A stretch of DNA of 64,000 nt, from contig KZ627154.1 in assembly GCA_002917775.1 (NCBI GenBank), positions 318,308 through 382,307 of the forward strand, written 5' to 3'. The stretch comes from Glaciozyma antarctica PI12. Its lineage: Eukaryota > Basidiomycota > Microbotryomycetes > Kriegeriales > Camptobasidiaceae. Of this stretch, positions 11,052-22,540 are shown piece after piece; position 1 is the first letter of the stretch; each line of letters starts with the position of its first letter. The notes under the pieces are model-generated. The model saw nothing but the letters and a program-made list of their open reading frames with translations. It had not been told where the DNA came from and made no database searches. The translations under genes were made by a program, and so were the position numbers.

Positions 11052-11975
11052 CTAGAACATAATCGTCTGAAAGTTCCTACAGCACCCAACGCATCAGCTA
11101 CCTCCCGCATCGCAGCGCCGACACGACTCACGGGAAAACCAACTCGCTCTCCAACGCACCCCTCACGACATCCAGCACAAACTTCTCCACTTTTCCGACA
11201 TTCTTCAGCACATGCTTCTCCGCCTGACCGACCTCACTCTCCACCACCGCATTCGTCAACAGCCTGCTCCCCGCGCGTTCCCCCGCCATCCTCTCCCCCG
11301 TCGCTCCCGGATCCAATAGCGACATATGCACCCTCCTCCGATCTCCCTCAAACGCGATCAGAAAGACGCCAGAGAAGGCGAGAGAGGTGAGTTGAAGCTT
11401 GAGAGGGAGGGACATGAAGAGGGGCGAGGGGTAGTTGATGAGGAGGGAGGTGGAGAGGGTGAGGCTGAGGGGTCCGGAGTAGGATACTCGGAGGTGGAGC
11501 TGGAGAGAGGGGGAGGAAGGAGTGGTTGGAGGTTGGGGGAGGGAGGGAGGGGCCGGTGCGAAGGTGTGGTGGGAGGGGAAGGCGGGGTTGAGGCCTGGGG
11601 TGAAGAGGGAGGAGGAAGGGTTGGACGAGGCGAATCGGTGGAGAGGTGGTGAGTCGTCGTAGGTCGGTGGAGAGGGGAGGGGGATAGGGAGGAGAGCGTC
11701 GTCCTCGTCTGCGGCGAGGAACTCCTTGTCGACGTCGCGGATGTCGAGCAGCTCGATGTCGGGCTCCGTGTCCCCAAAACTGAACGAGGAGACGGTGATT
11801 TCTCCGAGGAAGGAGGGGCGGGGAGCGGTGGCGAAGACGGTGGTGAGGAAGGAGATTGTGGAGGCTGTTAGGTCGGCGTCGAGGGAGGACCAGTCGAGCT
11901 CGAAGGACCTGCGTTCGCAGCGCGTTAGCTTGGGTGGAAACTCAGCGACAGAGCTGGACTCACATGTTGCCACTG
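11052..11975 (-). CDS. MDM12: ERMES complex subunit Mdm12 (SMP domain)
   Basis: The protein begins MSFELDWSSLDADL, runs through RPSFLGEITVSSFSFGDTEP and DIELLDIRDVDKEF, and ends with ELVFPNFQTIMF. This is the Mdm12 layout: an SMP lipid-binding module in which the beta strands are split by a Ser/Pro-rich insert (about residues 75-140). Mdm12 bridges Mmm1 in the ER to Mdm34/Mdm10 in mitochondria and passes phospholipids between them. The start codon itself is interrupted. AT is in exon 1 (11975-11974), a GTGAGT...CGCAG intron follows (11973-11909), and the G comes from exon 2 at 11908. A second intron precedes the last nine codons. The divergent neighbour is the J-protein gene. Confidence 0.88.
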
Positions 11976-12249
11976 GTCCTTGTATCAAGAGCAACCGTTG
12001 GTGGGCTGCAGCGGGAGGTGGGCAGGAGGAGCTATAGGAGGAAGTATGACAACCGACGACGACGACGAGAGTTGGACGAGAGCCTCTCTTTCACTCACAC
12101 CACAAGGACCCAGCCAGCACTCGAGCAGCCTACACGACCCTCTCTGGAGAACAACAGCTCATCGCTCACCAGCACTCCGCCGCGCCAGCTCCTCCCTCTC
12201 GTCGCCGCGTGACTCTCTGAGGTCAGGGTCCGCCAGCTCAGCCAGGACG
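11976..12249. promoter_or_regulatory. shared divergent promoter of MDM12 and DNAJC8 gene
   Basis: 274 bp separates the MDM12 start (minus) from the J-protein start (plus), so both promoters must lie here. I see no TATA box at a fixed distance and no conserved operator that I can name. Confidence 0.45.
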
Positions 12250-13408
12250 ATGTCAACCTCGGGCACCGCTGGACCTTCCACCGCCAAACCGTCACAGGAT
12301 GAGATCGATATCGAGAAGATCCTCAACGCGGAGGCGTCCCTGCTCACGCGCGAGGAGGAGGTATGCACCTGCTCCCTCCACTCCCTCTGAAGCTAACGAG
12401 GTGTGCAGGTGATGAGGGTGCTGGGAGCGTTCAAGATGAATCCTTACGAGATCCTGGAGCTCGATTGGATGCCAGCGGCAGGGATAACAGAGTCGGACAT
12501 TCGTGCGTGCTCGCGGTTATGGAGGAAGGTTGAGCTGACGGGGACGGGCGCGAGCAGACAAGAACTACCGCAAGAAGTCACTGCTGATCCATCCGGATAA
12601 GCTCAAGCACGAGCGTGGTATCGAGGCGTTCGATCTGCTCAAGAAGGTGCGCGCCTTCCCTCTCCTCGCTCGCTCGACCAGCTGCTGACCTCCTTCCTCC
12701 CTCCTCTCCCCCTCCCACTCTCACCCCTCTCACCTCTCCCATTCTTCCACAACTCCCAAGGCCGAAAGGCACTCTCACTGACCCCTCCAAGCGCAAGAGC
12801 CTCGACCAGACCATCACCGACGCACGCATGCTCGTTCTCCGCGAGATGGGCTTACCGCCTACAACACCGGACGACCACGAGAAGCTGCGGAAGCTACGGG
12901 ATCCGCTGCTGAAGGAGAGGGTGCGGCTCAAGACGCGGGAGATTTTGATTGATGATGAGCTGCGGAGAAGGAGGTGAGTGCACGCGTTTTGAGAGTGGAG
13001 GTTGGCTGGAGGAATGGCGGATTTGAGGAGAGTGCCGTACCGCAAGACTCGTCGGAGATGGGAGGATTCGGCGGTAGTTGATGAAGAGGAACTGAAGGCG
13101 CTGCGACGGAATCAATCTCACCTTGAGCTCGGATGAACATTGACTCCATTCTTCTCGCGTGCAGGGTAATGAAGATGACTATGATTGCCGAAGGAGCAGA
13201 AGCGAAGCGAGTCGAGGAGGCTGTCGAGAAGCGGAAGCGCAAGGTCGAGGACGACAAGCGGTGGGAGGGTGCGTTTCCGCTCTCTTCTCTTCCGCGGACG
13301 CATCCTAACGCTTGATTTTTAGACTCGAGGGAGGACCGAGTGACGGATTGGCGGTCGTTCCAGAAGGGTCCTAAACGGAAGAAGGCGAAGGACAATGTCC
13401 TCGGCTGA
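12250..13408 (+). CDS. SPF31: DNAJC8/Spf31-like J-domain splicing protein
   Basis: Exons join MSTSGTAGPSTAKP..., a J-domain starting NPYEILELDW, the HPD motif in KKSLLIHPDKLKHE, a long charged helix (LLKERVRLKTREILIDDELR, then EAKRVEEAVEKRKRKVEDD), and the tail DSREDRVTDWRSFQKG-PKRKK. That tail matches the end of human DNAJC8 and fission-yeast Spf31, small J-proteins that copurify with the spliceosome. Stop is TGA 13406-13408. The join after 12646 is awkward. The next exon (about 12761) is in frame only if one base in AAAGG is ignored, or if an unusual splice is used. The rest of the model is consistent. Confidence 0.8.
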
Positions 13409-13605
13409 GGAGGGCTCAATGGGGGGTTGTACGAGTTTGTGTGTTGAGGGTTAGTTGCTATAAATTGCTGTGAACGATACACTGCCTTCGTCGCTGTGCT
13501 AAGAGCCCAGCAAACCCCGCCTGTCGCCAGCAAAATGTCAAAACCGCAAGTCGATTCGAGCGCGACGCGCTCTTCCTCCTCCCCTCGTCTCGCCGTACGC
13601 CGAAG

Positions 13606-15043
13606 ATGGCACCTCCAGCCGGCCTCGTACGCTGGTTCGCCTCCTCCTACCCCACTCTCTCCCTCGACCCAGACTGGCTCGACGCCTGCGTCTCCTACCT
13701 CCAAGTCCGTCCCTCGTCCCTCCTCTCTCCTCATACTAACGCGGCCTCAGGAACACTCCGCCCCAGGCACGACGCCCGCACAACTCATCAAGCTCGTCGA
13801 AGCCCAGCTCCTCCTCTCAGACCTCTCCACCTCCACCCACCCACCGCGCGCGCGTCTCCCCACCCCACTCCCCGACGCGCCAAGCACATTGTACCCCGGT
13901 CGAGCGTCCGCAACGCTCTTCCAGATCCTGCGAATCGACGAAGTAGGGCACGGGGCACTGGGGTTGTTGGATACGCTGAAGGAGAAGAGGGAGGGGAGGG
14001 CGTTGAGAGAGCGGCAGGAAAGGGAGGGGTGGGAGAGGAAGGATGGGGAGGAGGAGAGGGTTGAGGGGGTTTGGCCGAGGGGGATGGTTAGGGTGTTATT
14101 GAGTGATGGGCATTGGGAGTGCGAGGGGATTGAGTATAAGAGGATCGAGGGGATGGGGTTGGAGGAGGTTAGGCTCGGGTGCAAGGTGCGTTCTTTGTGG
14201 TCGTGAGGGAGGGAGGCGCTGAGATGTGGTGCAGCTGCTTATCAAGGACGTCAAGATGGTCAGAGGGATCATGCTGCTCTCGCCAGCGAGCGTGGTAGTG
14301 AAGGGGCATGCGGTGGAGGAACTCGAGGAGCATGCGGAGACGATCCTGGAGGCGTCCTTGCGAGCGCGACTAGGGTACGTAGGACGCGTTTTCTGCACTG
14401 ATACGACGCACTAACGCGTTCCTGGTTCCCTGGATACAGACTCGAACCTCTCCAAGACGCTCCACCTCGGGACGCTCCGAACAACGATCCTTCACAGCAA
14501 CAAGCGCCCCCTCCCGCCCAACGTAATCCTCCTCCAGCTCAACGCAACCCCGCTCCAAATCGCAATCAGAAACCGCCCCTCCCTCTAGCGCCCAAACCTC
14601 GCGCCCCTTCTCCCAAACCTCATCCTCCACCCCCTTCCCGCGATATCAAACCCTCTCGCCCCCACGCCTCCACCTCCAAACTCCCCCCGTCCAAGCCCCC
14701 TCCATCTTCCAAACCCCTTCCAGCACCCACCGCCGCTTCCCCAACTCCCGACCTCGACGATTTCAACGACGACACCTTCGATGACGATACGTTTGAATTC
14801 GATGAGGATGCGGAACGCGAGTTACAGGAGCTTGAGCGGGGAGCTAGTGGGAAGAGGAGGAGAGTCGAGGAGGAATTGGAGGGGTTGGACGGGTTGGATT
14901 TCGTCATGATGGATCCGCCTGGGAGGGCGAGGAAGGTCGAGCAGATTGAAGTTGATGATTCGGATGAGGAGATTAAGCCGGTCTTGAAGGGGAAGAAGGT
15001 GAAGAAGGAGTGGGGAGGTGGGGAGGTGATAGTGCTGGATTGA
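13606..15043 (+). CDS. RMI1: RecQ-mediated genome instability protein 1 (Rmi1)
   Basis: Starts MAPPAGLVRWFASSYP at 13606 with an N-terminal helical segment. An OB-fold follows, with GMVRVLLSDGHWECEGIEY and, after an intron, IKDVKMVRGIMLLSPASVVV, the core RMI1 signature. Rmi1 holds topoisomerase III and the RecQ helicase together to dissolve double Holliday junctions. The C-terminal 40 percent is Pro/Ser-rich and then acidic (DLDDFNDDTFDDDTFEFDED), ending VKKEWGGGEVIVLD at TGA 15041-15043. Three introns with standard sites are seen. The acidic disordered tail is longer than in budding yeast Rmi1 and nearer the length of metazoan forms, though no second OB-fold is evident. Confidence 0.85.
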
Positions 15044-15149
15044 ACGCGACGAGTGCATTTGCGTTTGCTGAGAGGGAATGCGGCTCGATTGCGTGCTCGC
15101 TCGCACATCTGCAGGACGAGGTGATATTCTCCGCAGTGGATAGAGTGGA

Positions 15150-16502
15150 TTACAGCTTCGCGGCCGTCTCACCAAAGATATCGACGCCCCAAGCCGTGCT
15201 AGGATCAACAGTCCTCTGCTCAGGCTGCTCCGCCGCCCGGGCCTCAAGCTGCGCCACCTCCTCCTTGGACAACTCGACGTCCTGGAAGTTGGAGATAATC
15301 CGGGCAGGCGTAACGCTCTTGGGCTGCGAGACATTGTTAGTCGTTACCCCAAAGAGAGAGAGAGAGAGAGAGAAGACGTACGAGGACGACGACGCCGCGC
15401 TCGCGCTGCCAGGAGATGAGGACATTGGCGGGGCTGACGCCGTGCTTCTTTGCGATGGCTTGAACCTAGAGTGGCGTTAGAAGTCGCTGGTGGGCTCAAA
15501 AAGGAGGGACGCACGACGGGGTCTTCGAGCTGGGGTGCGCCGGTCGAGCCGAGAGGAGAGTAGGCCTCGAGGAGGATTCCAGTCTTCTTGGACCACTGTG
15601 ACAGCGTCAGTACTTGCTGAGGAGGGAGGAAGGGCGGAACGCACGGCGAGGAGCTCGGGCTGCGCGCAACGGAGATTGAGCTCGACTTGGTTCACGGCGG
15701 GCTTAATCGTTGCCTGCTCCACTTTGTCAGCACCGCATTTCTCGAGAGGAACGGAAGAGGACGGACCTGGTCGTACAGCTTCTTCGCACGGCTTATGTTG
15801 AAATTGCTGATCCCGATCGCCTTGACTTTTCCAGTCGCAACGAGCGCCTCTAGCGCTCGCCAAGTAGGCAGAGGGTCATTGGTAAGGTCCTGGTCGAGGG
15901 CAGGCATCTTGGTGCCAGGGACCTTGCTGCCATCTCGTGCGAATGCGACCGGCCAATGCATGAGGTAGAGGTCGAGGTAGTCGACCTGGAGACGCTTGAG
16001 CGTGTCGTCCAGGGTAGCTTCGACCTTGTCGGGATGGTGGAACGAGTTCCAGAGCTGCAAAGGATGTTAGCCGGGGACAAGGACTGGAGAAAGGGCAGAG
16101 CTTACCTTGGACGTGATCCACAGCTTCTCCCTCTCGATCCCCGAGTCCTTGATGCCGTCCCCCACCTCCTGTTCATTCTGATATATCCAGGCGCAATCTG
16201 CAACCTCTCGTCAACTTCCCCTGCCGCCCTGCCATCGCTCTGCGCTTACCAATGTGCCTGTCGAGTCGTCAGCTCTCCTCCTTCGCGCCCCGCTTCCTGG
16301 AGACTCACCTGTATCCTGCGCCGATAGCTACGCTCACGGCCTTTCGCACTTCGCCCTTGGGGCTCTGCCAGGTTCTGTACACGATCCGGTTGATGAGCAA
16401 GTGCGGGGTAGCTGGCGTTCTCCTGAAGCTTGCTCACCCGAGACCGACAGCTGGGATCTTTAGGCCATTCGAGCCGATGCTGAGCACTTTTCCAAGAGAC
16501 AT
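15150..16502 (-). CDS. aldo-keto reductase (AKR superfamily)
   Basis: Read from ATG 16502 (MSLGKVLSIGSNGLKIPAVG) to TAA 15152-15150 (WGVDIFGETAAKL). All four catalytic residues are visible: Asp and Tyr in HIDCAWIYQNEQEVG, Lys in KLWITSKLWNSF and His in LYLMHWPVAF. GISNFNISRAKKLYD, YSPLGSTGAPQ and PKSVTPARIISNFQ complete the TIM-barrel fold and NADPH site. Likely reduces aldehydes or sugars; the substrate cannot be read from sequence. About seven short introns cut the gene; one contains a (GA)n run. It is divergent to GUP1. Confidence 0.9.
15354..15373 (+). repeat. (GA)n microsatellite in an intron of the aldo-keto reductase gene
   Basis: Nine or so GA units lie within the intron at about 15324-15378, on the template side next to the donor. 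Length variation here would not alter the protein. Confidence 0.75.
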
Positions 16503-16686
16503 GTCGAGCGAGAGGTGGAGTGCTGGAGGAGGAGAGTCGTCGGAGTTGAACGAGAGAAGTTAACCGGGACAAGTTGGTTTCATCCACGCGGGAGAGATCT
16601 CGGCCTGGCTCGCTACCTTGGTCGATCTCATTCAGCTCTGATTTCACTCCTGAGCGCTGAGCCTGCCTCCTGCTTCGGATGCTCGA

Positions 16687-18930
16687 ATGAATCAGGAGCC
16701 TTTCGTCTTCACTCCCTTCCCTCCAATGTCCAGCTCAACAGCCAACTCCCGCTCGCCGTGGCGGCCCTTCTCTCAAGGCATCATCTCCTTCGACCGTCGA
16801 CATCCCGCAACCCAAGCCACGCCCCAGCACCTCGACACGAAGGGAGGAACCACCAGCTCCAGCGGCGCGATGGAGGAGCAAAGAGTTCTGCGCTTACTAC
16901 GCCGTGTTCGTCGTCGCCGTTCCGTGCATGGCCAAAGCGGTTGTTGATCTCTCCAAGGGTGCGTTGACAAGGCTGACTGGAGCTGAGGCAACACAGCTGA
17001 CACGCACGCTGCTGCAGAGTCTCATCCCAATTACCACCACTTCTCCCACCGGCTACGAAAGGGGTGGATCTTTGGCTGGAAGGTCGTGCGTAGCTACGTC
17101 TCTCCCGCTCGGTCTTCCCAGCTGATGTGCGAGCCAACAGGACACGAGCGACCACCAATGGAATACTTTCCGCTCTAACCTCCCAATCCTCGCCATCCTT
17201 GTCGGCCTCTGGGTCCTCACCTCCTCCCTCTACAAGCGCCTCCGATCCCCCTCCGCACCACTCTCCCCAGCTCAGCGAACAACCTTTATCCTCCTCTTCT
17301 CCCTCCCCCTCCTCACTCTCCTCCACGGCACCTCGTTACCCAAGATGCTCGTGATCCTCACGCTCAACTTCCTCATATCTCGACTTGCGGGCCTCGGAGG
17401 GCGATGGACGAGGATGGCGCCGTTGGTCGGGTGGGGATTCAACCTCGCGGTGTTGTTTGGGAACGAGCTGTGTGAGGGGTACAAATGGGGATCATTGAGT
17501 GCGGAATTGGGGTTCCTGGTGAGTCCTTTTTGGGGAGTACTTTTTAGGGAGCTGATGGTGATTGCAGGACGAGGACTCTATGAAGGGGATCCTCCCGCGG
17601 TGGCATATCAACTGGAACATCACCATGCTCCGGCTCATCAGCTACAACATGGATTACTACTGGGCCTGTACCTCCCACCCTCCCTCGCTCAAGGTCCGTT
17701 CCTCCCTCTCCCCTTTCTCGCTCGCTAACCCCTTCGCAGTCCAACCCCTCCTCCTCCGAGCTAGACGACCGCACTCGTATCACCACCTCTCCTCCCCTCT
17801 CCTCCTACTCCTTCACCTCCTACCTCGCCTACGCCCTCTACCCTCCTCTTTACCTCGCCGGCCCCATCATCACTTTCAACGCCTTTCTCTCCCAGCTCGC
17901 CTCTCCGCCATCCATCTCGCCCTCCCAAATCCTGCGATACGCGGGTCGGTTCCTCAGCTGCTTGCTCACGATGGAACTCGTGATGCATTCGATGTACGTC
18001 GTCGCGATCAAGGACGAGAGTCGGCGCGGGGCATGGATGGGGGATACGCCGTTCGAATTGAGCATGATTGGGTTCTGGAACCTCATCATCGTCTGGCTCA
18101 AGGTTCGTTCTCTCTCCTCCCCTCAAACCGCGCTAAAACAATACTCGCAGCTCCTCATCCCCTGGCGGTTCTTCCGCCTCTGGTCCCTCCTCGACAACCT
18201 CGACCCTCCCGAAAACATGGTACGCTGCATGGCGAACAACTACTCTACACTAGGGTTCTGGCGCGCCTGGCACAGGAGCTACAACCTCTGGGTCGTCCGG
18301 TCCGTCCCTCTCCCCCTTCTCGCGACTCACGCTGACCCCCGCCAAAGGTACCTCTACGTTCCCCTCGGCGGCGCGAACGCGATTTGGACTACGCTCGTCG
18401 TCTTCTCCTTCGTCGCGCTGTGGCACGACCTCTCGCTCAAACTCCTCACCTGGGGCTGGGTCATCTCCCTCTTCGTCCTTCCCGAGATGGGAGCTCGCAA
18501 ATTCGTGCCGTATGAAAAGGTACGGTCTTCTCTCGCTCTTCGACGGTAGCTGATGGGGGAAGTAGTACGGGAGGACAGGGTGGTACCGCCACCTCGCTGC
18601 GTTTGGTGGAGTCCTCAATATCCTCATGATGATGACGGCGAACTTGATTGGGTTCGCGATTGGGACAGAGGGGATGAGCTACATGTGGGGCAAGATGATT
18701 GGGACTTGGGAGGGTGCGTCCATTCCTTTTTTTTTTTTTCTTGTGGGAGGGCGAGGGCTGATGAGGAGCAGGGGTCAAGTTTATGGTCGTCGCGGCAGCG
18801 TGCTTGTTTGTGGCGGTGCAGATCATGTTCGAGTATCGGTGAGTCGGACTGCGTGCGAGGGAGGGAGGCGAATGCTGATGGGGTTTGCAGGGAGGAGGAA
18901 CGGCGGAGAGGGATTGTGCGGAGGTGCTGA
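16687..18930 (+). CDS. GUP1: Gup1-like membrane-bound O-acyltransferase (MBOAT)
   Basis: The clear part runs from about 16691: a Pro/Ser-rich head, then ARWRSKEFCAYYAVFVVAVP (first membrane segment), SHPNYHHFSHRLRKGWIFG and KVDTSDHQWNTFRSN. Many hydrophobic segments follow, with PRWHINWNITMLRLISYNMD, GFWRAWHRSYNLW and FVALWHDLSLKL; the last His is the MBOAT active-site residue. The end is FEYREEERRRGIVRRC, TGA 18928-18930. Gup1 proteins remodel the lipid of GPI anchors in the ER and affect glycerol uptake and lipid rafts. At least nine short introns are visible. The first ATG (16687) is in a different frame from the conserved start of the protein. Either an upstream exon or a one-base shift is needed, so the exact start is open. 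Confidence 0.87.
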
Positions 18931-19218
18931 ACAAGTGGCGCTGGATTACAGTCCTTGCTCGGAAGCGATTCTGCCGCGCTGTGTGCAGCTGCGCCGACCC
19001 GCTTGACGCTATCCGGAACGAGTCCAGACGGTTTGCGACGTTCCCTCTTCGATCGACTTGCTGCCTGTAGCAGGTCCTTCATCTCGCGCGCTGCCCGCTC
19101 ATTCCTTCGAAGCCTCCTCCGACGGGGGAGCCTCAACCCAACGTGCACTCTCTATCTCTCAGAAAAGGTGCAGCAGGAGCGGGAAAAGCACGAAACAGCT
19201 TTAGCAAACGAACCTCGT
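18931..19218. other. short intergenic region (convergent 3' ends)
   Basis: No gene or motif recognised. It lies between the stop codons of GUP1 (plus) and the ATRIP-like gene (minus). Confidence 0.5.
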
Positions 19219-22200
19219 TCACCGATTCTGCGAAAACGCCTCCTCGGCCTGCCTCAACACCATCTCCTCCTCCTCCCCCATCGTGTCATCCTCCTCCTCC
19301 ACCCCATCTTCCAACGGCGACGCAAAGCAGCTCTCAATCTCCTCTGCAATTCTGCGGACTAACGTCCTCCATAATCTCCTGCGCCAGATCTTACCCGCGT
19401 GCGTCAGCGCTTGTCATTGCGACTGAGAGAGAGGACTCACAACCTAGCGAAATGAGCTTGGTGCCATCTGAAGTACCTTCGGCCCAGTGCGGGAGACTGG
19501 CGAAGGAGAGAGTTCCAAAAGCGACGTTGAAGCGATCGTGCAGGCCGAGGAAGGTGGATTGAGTAAAGTATTCTGCGATCTTGAGGCCCGAGTTGGGGGC
19601 GCAGGTGAGGTAGTAGAAGAGGTGGACCGTAGCGGCGAGGCGAGAGACGACTCTGCGCGAGGCTGTCAGCGACGTCGAGAGGAGGAGGGAGGAGGACGTA
19701 CTTGTTGAGGAGTGCGAGGGTCACGTCGCTCACTTCTTGCCCGTCGTACTCCCAGAGCGTGCGAGTGTCCTTGAAGAGCTTGTCGAGGAGCTCCGGGATG
19801 AGAGATGGGCTGCTTGAAATGAGCAGAATCGCGTCGCCGTGCTTGGTCGCGAGACTCGTGATAAGGGAGATGAGGCAGGTGTCGAGAGCGAACATCTGCG
19901 CGTCGCGAGTCAGCTCTGGCCTTGAAGGCTGGAGAGGTGAGAAACAAACCTGCTGGTGCGAGCCTTTGAGCTCCGTTCGAATGAGGAGGGTAGCGATGCG
20001 GTCAAAGATGGGTACGTTCGTCGTCCGCACGTCGCTGGCGTCGTAGAACTTGACCCCAATGACCGAGCGAAAGAGAGTAGGTCCTATCGCACGGAAGAAT
20101 CAGTGCGGCTCATAGCGAATGTAGGACCAGGACGCACGACATGCGAGGAGGCTTAAGAACCGGGTCGTCGCAGTGAGGAGTACGGTCGGCTGATGAGGAT
20201 CCAACAGCGTCGCGACCGCGTCCTGCGCTGCAAGGAAGTTGGCGAACCTGCGAAGAGCCTGGTCAGCATCTCCTCAGGACGATCAAACCCGCGCACTCAC
20301 TCCTCCTCGACCCTCTCGCCCATCCTCCACGCCAATCCCTCCAGCACCTCGACACACGCCAACAGCAACGCGCACCTCTTTCCTACCTCCAACTCGACCC
20401 TCTCATCATCCTTAACCTCGACCTCCCTAACCCTCTGCACGACCCCTCGCACCCTCCTACTCCTCTCCTTCGCTCTCCCCTTCTTCTCCCCCGCACTCCT
20501 AGCAATCGCCGCCGGCCTCCCAAACCTCCTCACCACGCGCGCCAGCGCGCTCATCCACTCGCTCCCTCCCTCCTGCAGATCATTAAGAAAGTACGCGCCG
20601 AACGCCGGGAAGCGAAGGATGAGAGAGGAGGCGAGGGAGAGGAGAGCGATGAGGGGGCCGACGATGGAGGCGCTTTCAAGGACGCGGAGGAGGCTTTCGA
20701 GGCCTTCTCCGATGCCGGCGGAGAGAGTGTAGCCGTCGTGGTCGCCTTGGCGTTTGCCGATGAGGGAGAAGAGGTCGCGGCAGGTGTCTTCGTACTCTTG
20801 TACGAGGGCGGGAGAGGTGGTAGGAGGGAGACGTAGGTTCGTGAGGAAGTGGAAGGTTGGGAGAGGTTCAGTGGTGGAGGCGGGAGGTGCAGGTGGGGGA
20901 GGAAGTGGGTGGAGAGAGTGCGAGTGGGAGAGGCGAGGAGAGGCGCGGGACAGGGAGAAGGTCGATCGCTGGGATGGAGGTGTCGGGGCAGTCGAGGAAG
21001 TCGTATCGAAAGGCGTGAAGGTTGTATGACTGAACAACGCAGAGAGGATCTTTAGGTACGAACACTATCAGCTCCTCGCCCCTCGGCTCCAAGGAAAGCA
21101 CTCACCTCCCCTCTCCAGTCTCGCTCCTCCCGCTCCTCTTCTCGCTCCCCCTCCTCCTCCTCAACTCGGGTCTCCTCATCAACGCCCCGCTATCTACTCC
21201 TCATCTTCACCATCCACCATCATCCTCGCCTTCCCCTTGCCCTTCCCCTCGGGCGTCCGCGCCTCCGCTCCCTTCGCCTTCCTCGGCACCGCAGGAGGCG
21301 GCATCGATTCCCTCCCCACAACTCTCCCCTGGCTCGGAGCAGAGTCGAACGCGTTCTTGAAGCCAGCGAACGCGGGAGCTGGAGCGGGTCGTTGCGATGC
21401 TGCGATCGAGTCGTCAGTCTTTCAAGACGGAGGAGCGAGACGAGAGAAACGCACCACCGCGACCACCCTTTGCTCGACCTAAGCTAGGACTCCCGGCGTA
21501 CATCGAAGGCGCAGGTGGGGGAGCCATGCTTCCGTATCCATTTGCGGCAGAGTTGGCCCGAGCGCGGGAGGAGGACGACCATTGCGAGTTCGTTGGGCGC
21601 CGAGCAGAGGTTTCAATCTCTTGTCGCTTTTAAGGAGGTCAGTTTGAGCTGCGGAGGCGCAGAAGGAGGGAACGCACGCGGAATGCAGTCTCGACTTTGA
21701 GATTCTCGAGCTCGCGCCTGTGCTCCTTTTCCTTAGCTTCGAGTCGCGCGTCGAGGTCGAGCCTGAGAACGCGAGTCTCCTCCACCTGAAGAGAGTGCGC
21801 CTTCTCCGCCTGCGAACTACGTCAGCAAGGAACGAAGGGAGGAGAGAGAGATGCGCACCTTCGTGAGCCGTCCGCGGACGACGCTGATCTCGCCCGCCTT
21901 GTTCCTGAGATCGGTCGCGACCACTTCCACGTTCCTCTGCGCCGCTTGAAGAGACTCTCGTAGCTGCGGTGACATCAGTTCCCTCCCCCAGCGCAAGAAC
22001 ACAACAACGGCCACTCACAGCTGCTTTCTCCGCCCGCAGCGCCTCGAGCTCTCGCCTCTCGTCGTCCGCTAGTCCAGAGGTACTAGCTACGACCTCCCGA
22101 GCGCGCTCCTTGCCCTTGGGACTCGCGACCTTTGGCGGACCAGTCCCTTCTCCCCACCGCTTGAACGCCGCCACTCCCTGAACCTCCTTCCGCACGTATC

Positions 22201-22540
22201 CCCCCTCCTCGACCCTAATCTCAGGCATCTCCTCCTCCTCCCTCACCACCTGCCCGACGCTCTCCCTCCCCGCTGCCGCCGCCTTCGGTCGCGCCACAGG
22301 CGCGACTCTCTCCACCCTCTGCGGTCCTTCGACGCGTTGCTTCTTGGATGGAGGCTGGGCAGGACGAAGGATAGCTTGTGCGGGACGAGTGGGAGCTACG
22401 AGGGGGCGTTTGGCGGGGGGTGGAGGAGCGGGGGTCGGGAGAGCAGCGTACGAGTCGAGCTGGGAGTAGAGGGTTGGGTCGTCGTAGTCTATCCCTAGGT
22501 CGAGGTCGTCAAAGTCGGTTGAGGCGTCGTCCTCTGTCAT
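19219..22540 (-). CDS. ATR-interacting checkpoint protein (ATRIP / Rad26 / Ddc2 family)
   Basis: Starts MTEDDASTDFDDLDLGIDYD at 22540, an acidic N-terminus as in ATRIP proteins. A coiled coil of roughly 120 residues follows (RRELEALRAEKAALRESLQ, VRGRLTKAEKAHSLQVEE, KEKEHRRELENLKVETAF). The C-terminal half is helical and repeat-like: ILSALFSHTTFTPFD, DTCLISLITSLATKH, FNVAFGTLSFASLPHWAEG. This order is that of fission-yeast Rad26 and Aspergillus UvsD, the partner that brings the ATR kinase to RPA-coated DNA. About eight introns fit. Two weak points remain. The frame after VDGEDEE meets TAG near 21197 before the next exon, and the last exon (ending SQNR, TGA 19221-19219) joins in an uncertain phase. 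I treat it as one gene. Confidence 0.7.

Noticed and set aside
11326-11652. Glu/Gly-rich open frame on the plus strand
   Set aside because: It is the antisense of MDM12, whose protein motifs and introns are clear; the Gly/Glu bias is what C/G-ended minus-strand codons produce.
18722-18740. Poly-T run as a terminator
   Set aside because: It lies inside a GUP1 intron with normal splice sites, and this is a eukaryotic gene.
19969-20030. Separate gene starting MRTTNVPIFDRIATLL
   Set aside because: The segment joins by standard introns to upstream and downstream helical exons of the ATRIP-like gene, so the internal Met is not a start.
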